A stretch of 18,077 bases of DNA from JAEXNA01 sp050486105 (lineage in GTDB: Bacteria; Vulcanimicrobiota; Xenobia; Xenobiales; JADMJV01). Made by a program: the position numbers and the translations under genes. The DNA is taken from NCBI GenBank assembly GCA_050486105.1, contig JBJHCR010000104.1, positions 1 through 18,077 of the forward strand, given 5' to 3'. A model generated the notes under the pieces. The model searched no databases. It was given only the letters and a program-made list of their open reading frames with translations, and was not told the origin of the DNA. How positions within the stretch are numbered: the first letter of the stretch is position 1; each line of letters starts with the position of its first letter. This document shows positions 6,950 to 13,621 of the stretch, piece by piece.

Positions 6950-7146
6950 TTAGGCGCCAGGAGCGTCCTGATCAAGAAAACCACCGGACGAAGCAAAGGG
7001 GATGGGCAAGACGCACCCCTGGATAAGGCTTCCCGCTGAGATCACGGTGTTGCTCGAGATCACGCAGTCACTGAGGAAAGCCCCTTCGCCGATGGAGACC
7101 TTATCGCCCACCACCACCGGGCCGTAGAGGCGAGCCTCTCGGGCGA
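6950..7146 (+). repeat. 197-bp direct repeat, copy B
   Basis: This is the 3' end of the intact nucleotidyltransferase-like gene (minus strand), matching 3838-4034 without gaps. The plus-strand frame that forms the tail of the triple-repeat protein in copy A also reads here (LIKKTTGRSKGDGQDAPLD) but runs four codons further, to a TGA. Confidence 0.9.
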
Positions 7147-8005
7147 TGGTGACCCGGGCACCCAGCCAAATGGGAGGGACCAAATCGGTTTCGGGATGGA
7201 CGAAGCACCCTTCGCCCTGCCAGATCCCCCGATCGTTCACCGGAGGAAGGTTTGCGATGTCTCCTTCCCTGAGAAGGTCGCGATGCAAGTCCAAAAGGCA
7301 TTCGGGCTGGTCGAATCCCTGATGATATATTCCAGAAACATCCTGCAGGTCGACCTTGATGCCCTGCTGACCAAAGAATTCTGCCAACTGCTCCAAAGTG
7401 TTGGCCGGGCACGGTTCCGTTAGACCACGAAGCAAAGCGAGATCACCGCAGAGCATAACGACATCGGAGTTCGGTCCGCTGCACATCTGTGTGAGAGCGC
7501 TGCCCTGCTCCAAGTGATTTGTCCAGACTTGGGTTAGGCCGAGATCGGTAACCTGACTCAGGTCTGAAAGGAATCCATGACCGGTTAGCTCTTCGGCTTC
7601 GAGCCGACCTCCGTGACTCCAAAGCTCCTCAATAGTCGAGAGCGAAAGAGAATCGTCATCGATCGCCAACTTGAGGACCTCGACTTCAGAGCCGGGGGTC
7701 CTAGAGCCATCCCAGATGAAGAATTCCGTGACCCCGTTGCGATGCAGCCAACGCAGTTGGAATTGCAGGGCAGGATGCCCCAGAATGGGCAAGCTGAGCC
7801 GAGCTTTCGCTTGAACGGTAGGTATCCACAATAGGTGCCGCAACACGCCTTCCTCCTGTAATCTCCCTGAGCGTTTGCGTTCGAGAGGCGAGATCCAGAC
7901 TCCCGCGAGAGTCTCACCTACTCCGAACGCCCAGGGGCTGCAGCGAACGTCGGGGCCAGTAGGGAGTAGGGGAATTTCGAATTCACTCCTGGCACGAACT
8001 GACAC
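6950..8005 (-). CDS. Sugar-phosphate nucleotidyltransferase-like protein with C-terminal left-handed beta-helix
   Basis: The C-terminal ~75 residues are hexapeptide-repeat coils (IWLGARVTIAREARLYGPVV, VGDKVSIGEGAFLSDCVI, SSNTVISAGSLI), as in NDP-sugar pyrophosphorylases. Upstream, LPILGHPALQFQLRWLHRNG matches the K-P-[LM]-x-P-[IV]-x-x-[KR]-P-[LI] region and following helix, and GIYHQGFDQPECLLDLHRDL matches the GYWxDxGTPExY-xxxNxxLL segment. The hallmark N-terminal GxGTRLxP nucleotide loop and the Lys before the Pro are not seen; WISPLERKRSGRLQ stands in that area. It may be catalytically dead or specialised (for example a binding or regulatory paralogue). The start is set at GTG 8005, with GGAGG 4 nt upstream; a longer TTG frame from 8071 would overlap the divergent nitroreductase gene. 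It heads the pilin operon. Confidence 0.75.
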   Translation of the reverse strand: MSVRARSEFEIPLLPTGPDVRCSPWAFGVGETLAGVWISPLERKRSGRLQEEGVLRHLLWIPTVQAKARLSLPILGHPALQFQLRWLHRNGVTEFFIWDGSRTPGSEVEVLKLAIDDDSLSLSTIEELWSHGGRLEAEELTGHGFLSDLSQVTDLGLTQVWTNHLEQGSALTQMCSGPNSDVVMLCGDLALLRGLTEPCPANTLEQLAEFFGQQGIKVDLQDVSGIYHQGFDQPECLLDLHRDLLREGDIANLPPVNDRGIWQGEGCFVHPETDLVPPIWLGARVTIAREARLYGPVVVGDKVSIGEGAFLSDCVISSNTVISAGSLIQGCVLPIPFASSGGFLDQDAPGA

Positions 8006-8047
8006 TCCTCCTCCAGGATTGTGGCCTTGGCTGGGGAACACCCGGCT

Positions 8048-8725
8048 ATGGACTTGCAAACCGTTGACCAACTTTTAACCACGACCCGATCCGTACGCAA
8101 GCGACTGGACTTCGAAAGGACCGTGCCCCTTGAGGTGGTCGCCGAATGTCTGGAACTCGCCATCCAGGCTCCCACCGGTTCGAACACCCAGCAGTGGCGT
8201 TTCTTGGTCGTCACCGACCCCGCCAAGCGGCAGAAGATCGCCGAGTTCTATCAGCGCTCCTTTGAACTGTACGCCCAAGAGCAGCAAAAGACGATGCCAA
8301 AGATGGAGCAGTCCGACCCGCGCATGAAACGCTTGCCCAAGGTGGTGACCTCGGCGGTGTACTTAGCTGAGAACTTCGCTCAAGTGCCGGTGCTCATCTT
8401 GGCCTGCCAAGAGGGTCGAGTGGAAGCGGCTCCGCCCTTCTTTCAGGCTTCGTTCTACGGATCCAGCCTTCCGGCTGTGTGGTCGCTTTGCCTCGCTCTG
8501 CGCTCCAGAGGCCTAGGCACCTGCTGGACCACTCTTCACCTGCGCTACGAGCAGGAAGTAGGGGAGTTGCTGGGAGTCCCTAAGGAGTTCACTCAAACCT
8601 GTTTGTTGCCGGTGGCCTATTTTAAAGGTGAGGATTTCCAGCCCGCCGCTCGCATCCCGGCAGAGAAACTGACCTATTTCAACGGCTGGGGCCAAACCGC
8701 GATCGAGCACTTCTCAGAGGCATGA
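8048..8725 (+). CDS. Nitroreductase family protein (FMN-dependent)
   Basis: The 225-residue product has the nitroreductase fold pattern. TTTRSVRKRLDF at the N-terminus supplies FMN-phosphate-binding Arg residues, APTGSNTQQWRFLVVTD contributes the [AP]-S/T-x-x-N-x-Q-x-W/P-R-F signature near FMN, a central GSSLPAVWSLCLALRSRGLG helix leads to GTCWTT, and LLPVAYFKGEDF is the usual G-x-P-x strand. Such enzymes reduce nitro groups, quinones, enones or flavins with NAD(P)H in the cytoplasm; the substrate is unknown. The ATG at 8048 gives the family-typical start (MDLQTVDQLL). A GTG at 8021 would add nine residues without better support. The stop overlaps the GH1 start (ATGA), so the two are coupled; it diverges from the gene at 6950-8005 with 42 nt between. 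Confidence 0.92.
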   Translation: MDLQTVDQLLTTTRSVRKRLDFERTVPLEVVAECLELAIQAPTGSNTQQWRFLVVTDPAKRQKIAEFYQRSFELYAQEQQKTMPKMEQSDPRMKRLPKVVTSAVYLAENFAQVPVLILACQEGRVEAAPPFFQASFYGSSLPAVWSLCLALRSRGLGTCWTTLHLRYEQEVGELLGVPKEFTQTCLLPVAYFKGEDFQPAARIPAEKLTYFNGWGQTAIEHFSEA

Positions 8726-10090
8726 CCCACCCGGACCGGACCGGCCGTTCGCTCCCTTCCAACTTTCTTCTTGGAGCAGCCACCTCCAGCTTTCAGATCG
8801 AAGGAGCGCTCACCGCTGACGGACGCTCGCCCTCCATCTGGGATTCCTTTCCGGTGTCCAANNNNNNNNNNGTCCAACGGAGACACCGGAGCCCGAGCTT
8901 GCGAGCACTATCGTCTCTGGCAGACAGACCTTCAACTGATGTCAGACTTGGGGCTCCAAGCTTATCGTTTCAGTGTCTCCTGGTCGAGAATCCAGGCAGA
9001 CGAAAGTGGTGGCATCAACTCGGAGGGGCTGGCCTTCTACGATCGCTTGGTGGACGGCCTTTTGGAAAGAGGGATCGAACCCTGGCTCACCCTCTATCAC
9101 TGGGATTTGCCACTCTGGATGCACCGGTTGGGAGGATGGCAAAACCGCGACGTCTCCCTTCGATTTGCCGAATATGCCCAGGTGATGGCCCAGGCTTTAG
9201 GAGATCGGGTCAAGAACTGGATGACTCTCAACGAACCTTGGTGCAGCGCTATCCTAGGTTATGAGACAGGCGAACACGCTCCTGGGCTCAGGCTGGGAAA
9301 GAAGGAGGTTCTGGCCGTCTGTCACCATCATTTGCTGGCTCACGGCCTCGGAGTTCAGGCTCTTCGAGCCCAGGTTAAGGACCTCAAAATCGGGATAGTC
9401 TTGAACCCAACGATCCCCCTCCCGCTCAGCGATTCAGAACAGGATCTGCAAGCCGCAGAGTGGGCTTGGCAAGAGCGAGTGGGTTGGTGGTGCCAGCCCT
9501 TGTATCACGGCGGTTATCCTGAAGTGGTCGCCGAGCACTGGCGAGAGGCTCTCCCCGACATCGAAGACCACGATTTTGCAGTCATCTCCGAATCCACCGA
9601 CTTTTTAGGCTTGAACCTGTACTTCCCCGACTTCGTCACCGCACCGACTCCTCGATGCGAACTGGGCTACCTGGTGGTCTCAGACCGCGTTCTCTTGCCT
9701 CGAACCGATATGGGCTGGCCCATTTATCCACCGCTTTTGGCTTTTGCTGTTCCTCGTATAGCCAGGGACTACACCCCTGGGCCTTTCTATATGACCGAGA
9801 GTGGCTGTGCTGTGGCAGAGCCTGAACGAGGAGCCGAAGTGGTGCACGATCTTGGTCGCCAAGAATATTTGCGCACCCACCTGGACATGTTGCTGGCCTT
9901 AAGGGAACAGGGGATCGACATCCGAGGGTATTTCGCCTGGAGCCTACTGGACAACTTTGAGTGGCAATTCGGATACTGCAAGCGCTTTGGCCTGATCCGG
10001 GTAGACTACGAATCGCAATCGCGCACCCCGAAGGCCTCGGCCGACTGGTACCGTCGCTGTATCGCCCAGGGTCGTCTGCTCTATCGCTAG
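8722..10090 (+). CDS. Glycoside hydrolase family 1 beta-glucosidase, interrupted by an assembly gap
   Basis: The N-terminus (FLLGAATSSFQIEGA, SIWDSF) and the rest of a GH1 (beta/alpha)8 barrel lie on either side of ten Ns in different frames. The acid/base Glu is in TLNEPW (GAA at 9233-9235) and the nucleophile Glu is in YMTESG (GAG at 9797-9799; the family usually has TENG). Other GH1 marks are YRFSVSWSRI, TLYHWDLP, FLGLNLY, and SLLDNFEW with GYCKRFGLIRVD near the end. The enzyme hydrolyses beta-glucosides or related beta-glycosides, probably in the cytoplasm since no signal peptide is present. The frame break is explained by the gap rather than a mutation: 9 instead of 10 missing bases restores the frame and the usual family spacing. 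It begins inside the nitroreductase stop (ATGA). Confidence 0.93.
8862..8871. other. Assembly gap (10 Ns) inside the GH1 gene
   Basis: The Ns are flanked by GTCCAA on both sides (8856-8861 and 8872-8877). The upstream and downstream coding frames differ by one base with ten Ns. Nine bases would restore the frame and give eight residues between SIWDSF and NGDTG, as in typical GH1 enzymes. Confidence 0.95.
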
Positions 10091-10094
10091 AGGT

Positions 10095-10279
10095 CTAAGG
10101 ATCTGGCCAGATCCTAAGGATCTGGTCCGAAATAACTTCCCGGTTTGGGCCGCCGATGCATCCCCCCTGGCAGCGTTGGTTCTCGCTTAAGTATTCTCGA
10201 TACTAGTCGCTCGAACCGCCTTGCCAGAGGGGCGCCTCGACAACCGAAAAGAGAAAGTTATTCCGGACCAGATCCTTAG
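10095..10279. repeat. Structured inverted-repeat element E1 (MITE-like)
   Basis: The element lies between the convergent GH1 and AIM24 genes. Its arms at 10115-10138 and 10255-10278 are 24-nt inverted repeats with one mismatch (TAAGGATCTGGTCC... against ...GGACCAGATCCTTA). Inside, further segments pair in order toward the centre: CCCCTGGCA with TTGCCAGAGGGG, GGTTC with GAACC, and AGTAT-TCTCG-ATACT at the apex. The whole element can therefore fold as one long imperfect hairpin. The left end is extended by an 18-bp perfect palindrome (10098-10115, AGGATCTGGCCAGATCCT) that repeats the terminal motif. No ORF is carried. Its reverse complement resembles element E2. It could also end transcription from both sides. 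Confidence 0.8.
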
Positions 10280-10326
10280 TTGCGACTCTTGACCGGGCGG
10301 TAAGGATACATGAAGCTCGCCAGCGC

Positions 10327-10947
10327 TCAAGCGGAACGGCTCTGCACCCAGAGGCGACCATGGCCATTGAAGCGCATAACCAGTTGGTCTCCGAAGACGA
10401 AGCTCGAGAGTTTTTTCCCGGTTCGACTTATGGAGTAGTCCAGGCTGGCGTCCCAGGCCACGGCGTAACCGTTGTCCACCACGTACTCTCCCGATATCTC
10501 GATCTGGTGGATGTCGCCATAGCCGGTCCAAAACATGGTGCCGCTGCCGCTGGCTTGGAGCACGAAAAGCCCCTCGGCGAAAAGCCCCTTCATCCCTTGG
10601 AACTTGCTGTCCAAGACCACGTTGGGACCGGAAGCCAGATAAGCTCCACGCTCAAGGATCAGGTTCTCTCCGTCCATCTCAGTGGCGTGAATGTCTCCGG
10701 CCGGACCCGAGACCAGAGCGATCTTTGCCCCGTCACGCTGGGCGGAATACTCGTTCTGAAAGAAGCTCTCGCCCCCTAAAACCCCCCGCTTCAGAGAAGC
10801 GCCGATGCCCCCTCGGGACTTGGTCTTCACCTCGATGCCAGGGTCCATCCAAGCCATGGCTCCAGCCTCGGTCACCAAGGTGTCTCCCTGGTTGAGGGTG
10901 ACCTCCAAGGCGGGATAACTGCCTTCGCAAATGATCTGGTAATTCAT
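10327..10947 (-). CDS. AIM24 family protein (TIGR00266), third paralogue of the operon
   Basis: The 206-residue protein matches the AIM24/TIGR00266 family: an N-terminal strand pair with GDTLVTEAGAMAWMDPGIEV, a GGESFFQNEYSA turn, GDIHATEMDG, repeated Gly-rich beta strands (GLFVLQASGSGTMFW), VVDNGYAVAWDASLDYSI, and the family ending VMRFNGHGRLWVQSRSA. It stops just after QSR, a few residues short of the usual tail. The family forms a TRAP-like beta fold; the yeast relative Aim24 supports mitochondrial inner-membrane organisation, while the bacterial role is unknown. There is no signal peptide, so it is probably cytoplasmic or peripheral on the membrane. It is the last gene of a four-gene operon, 6 nt after the second paralogue, with element E1 downstream. 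Confidence 0.92.
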   Translation of the reverse strand: MNYQIICEGSYPALEVTLNQGDTLVTEAGAMAWMDPGIEVKTKSRGGIGASLKRGVLGGESFFQNEYSAQRDGAKIALVSGPAGDIHATEMDGENLILERGAYLASGPNVVLDSKFQGMKGLFAEGLFVLQASGSGTMFWTGYGDIHQIEISGEYVVDNGYAVAWDASLDYSISRTGKKLSSFVFGDQLVMRFNGHGRLWVQSRSA

Positions 10948-10953
10948 GGGTGT

Positions 10954-11634
10954 CTAGCCTCTCGCCGGAAGTTTCGGCCCGAGTGCTCGACCGAACTCAG
11001 AGCGGTTGTGGGACTGGGTGAGAACTCGGCCCTGCCCCGTGAAGTTGATGACGAAGCCTTCACCAGCCAAAAAGGAACTCATCCAATCTCCCCCGGCTTT
11101 GGTGATGGTGTATTCTAAGGTGTCTTCGAAGGCTACTACGTGGCCGGTGTCTACCACCATGCTCCCGCTCACGAACTCCTCGGAGATCACCCCGAAGGCG
11201 TCCAAGACTATGGGTCCGATTCCGGTCACGTGGATGAAGACCAAACTTTCTCCCGAGAAGAGCCCTTTTGCTCCTTGCCATTTGGGCTCTCGGCGTATCT
11301 CGGTGCTGCTGCCCATATAGGAGCCTCCGGTGCAGTACCAACCGGTGTTTCCATTGAGTTCAATGAGGCCGACATTTCCGGGCAATTCCGGAGCTAGCAC
11401 CACTTCCCCAGGGCCGCCCTGAGCGGTGTAGGTGGAGAAGAAAAAAGCTTCACCACCAAGCATCCTCTTGAGCCCTTGCATGAGACCCCCACTTTTCTTG
11501 ACCGAGTCCACCTCCGAGGAAATGTTGGGCGACATACGCACCATTTTTCCGGCTTCACTCACGAAGCTCTCTCCAGGATCGAGGGTGACCTTGAAGCTTT
11601 GGAACGCGTGATGACCGATAACTTCCGTGTGCAT
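10954..11634 (-). CDS. AIM24 family protein (TIGR00266), second paralogue of the operon
   Basis: The 226-residue protein has the same layout as its neighbours: GESFVSEAGKMVRMSPNISS, LGGEAFFFSTYTAQGGPGEV, ELPGNVGLIELNG, GLFSGESLVFIHVTGIGPIV, VVDTGHVVAFEDTLEYTI and FTGQGRVLTQSHNRSEFG. The QS[HR]N ending with a following FG segment is the complete family tail, so this copy is full length. Sequence divergence between the three copies is high in the surface strands, suggesting an old duplication with distinct subunit roles, possibly hetero-oligomers. It is placed 4 nt after the first paralogue and 6 nt before the third. No signal peptide or transmembrane helix is evident. Confidence 0.93.
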   Translation of the reverse strand: MHTEVIGHHAFQSFKVTLDPGESFVSEAGKMVRMSPNISSEVDSVKKSGGLMQGLKRMLGGEAFFFSTYTAQGGPGEVVLAPELPGNVGLIELNGNTGWYCTGGSYMGSSTEIRREPKWQGAKGLFSGESLVFIHVTGIGPIVLDAFGVISEEFVSGSMVVDTGHVVAFEDTLEYTITKAGGDWMSSFLAGEGFVINFTGQGRVLTQSHNRSEFGRALGPKLPARG

Positions 11635-11638
11635 GCCC

Positions 11639-12307
11639 TTAACCTCTGCAGTATCCTCTCAACCAGCTCACCAGACCACCCTCGGAACGACTTTGAACCC
11701 AGATTTTTCCGGGACCTTTGAAGCGCATGACCAGTCCTTCGCCACTGAAGATGGTGGAAAAAAGATTGCCCATACCTTGAATGCTCCACTCCACCCCGTG
11801 CTCCCAGCCCACCAAATGTCCGGTGTCCACGATAAACTCCTCGTGACCCAACTCGATCTCTTTGATGGAACCATAGGAGTTGAGCCAAAGCTCGCCGGCG
11901 CCAGTGACCTTGAGGAAGAACATGCCCTCTCCACTGAAGATAGCTTTCAGTCCACCAAAGACGGTGCCGAGGTGAACCCCCGGGGTGCAGGCCATGAAGG
12001 AGCCGGCCTGCAGAAAGACCGGAGGGCCGTTCTTCAGGGTCCAATGAAGGACTTGCCCAGGTATAGCCGGCGAAACCTGAAGCCTTTGATTGGGAGCATT
12101 GGCGGTGTATTCTCCCACCAAGAGGCTTTCGCCAGCCAACAACTTGCGCATCAAGGCTGGAACAAAGCCGCCCATGAGTTGGGATTTGAGACCGATATCG
12201 GTATCCATGACGGCCATGGCCCCTGACTCCACCAAAACCTTATCCCCACTGTTCAAGACAAACTTGACGTGTCCGAAGTCAGGATTCCCAGCTAACTCGA
12301 CGTTCAC
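11639..12307 (-). CDS. AIM24 family protein (TIGR00266), first paralogue of the operon
   Basis: The 222-residue protein carries GDKVLVESGAMAVMDTDIGL, LLAGESLLVGEYTANAPNQR, AIPGQVLHWTL, IFSGEGMFFLKVTGAGELWL, FIVDTGHLVGWEHGVEWSI and FKGPGKIWVQSRSEGGLVSW, all AIM24 marks. The start is a GTG at 12307 whose last two bases begin the TGA stop of the M48 gene (GTGA overlap); GAGGAG lies 8 nt upstream, inside the protease gene. Tight coupling to the protease implies matched production and a shared role. The function is unknown in bacteria; a membrane-integrity role is an inference from the mitochondrial relative and the protease neighbour. Confidence 0.93.
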   Translation of the reverse strand: MNVELAGNPDFGHVKFVLNSGDKVLVESGAMAVMDTDIGLKSQLMGGFVPALMRKLLAGESLLVGEYTANAPNQRLQVSPAIPGQVLHWTLKNGPPVFLQAGSFMACTPGVHLGTVFGGLKAIFSGEGMFFLKVTGAGELWLNSYGSIKEIELGHEEFIVDTGHLVGWEHGVEWSIQGMGNLFSTIFSGEGLVMRFKGPGKIWVQSRSEGGLVSWLRGYCRG

Positions 12308-13422
12308 TCTGATCTCTCCTCAAGAGCGTTTTTGAGTCCTACCCAATCCACATCTAGTGGGTGCATATCCGAATTTTCCTTCGTTCCTTGCTTCAATTCT
12401 TCCAGATTGTCCAGCCGCTCTTCGGTGAGCGGATGAGTGGAAAGAAGTTTCAACGCTTTTGGGGAGCTCCCCTGTGTCTGCAAGAGGCGTTCAAAGAAGA
12501 TCTCGAGCCCATCTGTAGGGAGTTGAGCGTCCTGTAAGAGCCGAAACCCCTCTCTGTCGGCTTCCCGCTCCATGTCTCGACTGAAGGAGAGGCTGAGCAG
12601 TTCTGGGGCTTGAGCCAACAGAAGCTGCTGAGTGGTTCCCAAATCTCCCATCAGAAGCGAGAAAGCTATCGTCCATTTCAAGCGATGAGCCAAACTGCGA
12701 ACCCCGTGGCGATGCAAGACGTGGGCTATTTCGTGGGCCAGGACACCGGCCACTTCATCAGGGCTCTCTGCGGCCTTGAGAAACCCGGTAGTCACCACGA
12801 CTTGGCCACCGGGAGCGGCCAGAGCATTGACTTCGGGTGAGTCGATGATGGTAACCACAAAGCTGTACGGCTGCTCACTGCGAGCCTCCAATAAGCGTTC
12901 CACGATGGCTTTCACCGGTTCTTCCAAGCGGGGGTCGTGAACCGCGTCGGTGGTCAGATCTAGGACCGCATGCTCTCCCAGAGTGGTCTCCCAGGACACC
13001 GGAACCGATTTCACGAGTCGATCTACTCCGAGGTTCAAAAGAGCCACCAGACCCCAGATCGCAAGTGTCAGGCAAACCAACGAAATTAAGGTCACGGCCG
13101 CTGAACGGCGTTTGAGCCTTGAGTCCAGGTCCTTGAGATTCCCGAGCAGCGCCGCCACCTGGGCTTCTCCGGTTTGGAGGAGGCGATCCTCCCATTCTGA
13201 GCGCTGAGCGTACAGCACATCGGAGCCGTGCTTGAGCACCAACTGACTTCGAGAGTCTCCGCCGAGGGAGAACTCCGACTGTCGCATCGGAAAGCGGTAT
13301 ACTCTGGGTGCAGTGCCTTCCTGGGGCTTATGCTCGGTGGCCACCAATTCGCTGCCCTCGAGAGTTCCGATGCACAGCACCGAGCTGCTCTTTCCACCGG
13401 GAAAAACCTTAAGGTATGTCAT
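12304..13422 (-). CDS. Membrane-anchored M48 family zinc metalloprotease
   Basis: The 372-residue protein has the zinc motif HEIAH at 230-234 (within AHEIAHVLHRHG) and a likely third ligand, Glu285, in SRDMEREADREG. A THP at 329-331 matches the conserved STHP near the end of M48 domains. One membrane helix spans about 107-129 (SAAVTLISLVCLTLAIWGLV), preceded by SRLKRR. By the positive-inside rule the first ~105 residues are cytoplasmic and the protease domain lies outside, more like BepA/Oma1-type M48 enzymes than HtpX. The N-terminal ~100 residues are beta-rich and not recognised, ending in a helical stretch (81-104). The ATG at 13422 has no strong ribosome site. It heads the operon with three AIM24 genes; element E2 lies just upstream. 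Confidence 0.92.
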   Translation of the reverse strand: MTYLKVFPGGKSSSVLCIGTLEGSELVATEHKPQEGTAPRVYRFPMRQSEFSLGGDSRSQLVLKHGSDVLYAQRSEWEDRLLQTGEAQVAALLGNLKDLDSRLKRRSAAVTLISLVCLTLAIWGLVALLNLGVDRLVKSVPVSWETTLGEHAVLDLTTDAVHDPRLEEPVKAIVERLLEARSEQPYSFVVTIIDSPEVNALAAPGGQVVVTTGFLKAAESPDEVAGVLAHEIAHVLHRHGVRSLAHRLKWTIAFSLLMGDLGTTQQLLLAQAPELLSLSFSRDMEREADREGFRLLQDAQLPTDGLEIFFERLLQTQGSSPKALKLLSTHPLTEERLDNLEELKQGTKENSDMHPLDVDWVGLKNALEERSE

Positions 13423-13492
13423 GAGGTCTCATTCGGTGAAAAAGAGCAACCTCTTTCAGCCGGGAGCAAAGATCGATATCTCAACTGCGATG

Positions 13493-13621
13493 CTTAGGAT
13501 CTGGGGTGCGGCAAGGCGCTCTTGACGCGGTTTGTTTGACACAAATAAGGAGAGCGCAACGAAGCCAGCCGGGATGGATCCGTGCTCCAAATCGGGAAGT
13601 TAATCCTGGCCAGATCTTTAG
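13493..13621. repeat. Structured repeat element E2, same family as E1 in opposite orientation
   Basis: Its ends are CTTAGGATCTGG (13493-13504) and CCAGATCTTTAG (13610-13621). The reverse complement aligns with E1: ends CTAAAGATCTGG against CTAAGGATCTGG, then TAACTTCCCG-[AG]-TTTGG and GAT-[CG]-CATCCC, then CTGGC and CGTTG; a CGCCTTGCC is also shared on the far side. The centre folds as GCGCTCT paired with AGAGCGC, around TTTGT-TTGAC-ACAAA. The inner stem sequence differs from E1 while the hairpin form is kept. The right end contains the stop codon of the S9 peptidase gene. The element lies upstream of the M48-AIM24 operon and may end S9 transcription. Confidence 0.7.

Noticed and set aside
8771..8861. 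Separate gene starting at 8771 before the gap
   Set aside because: The residues before the Ns in that frame are a shadow of the true GH1 N-terminus read from 8722. Only the part after the gap is real in that frame.
13441..13456. AAAGAG-CAAC-CTCTTT hairpin ahead of the M48 gene as a terminator or attenuator
   Set aside because: The stem is short and AT-rich, only two or three extra Ts follow on the minus strand, and it is 18 nt from the start codon; chance cannot be excluded.
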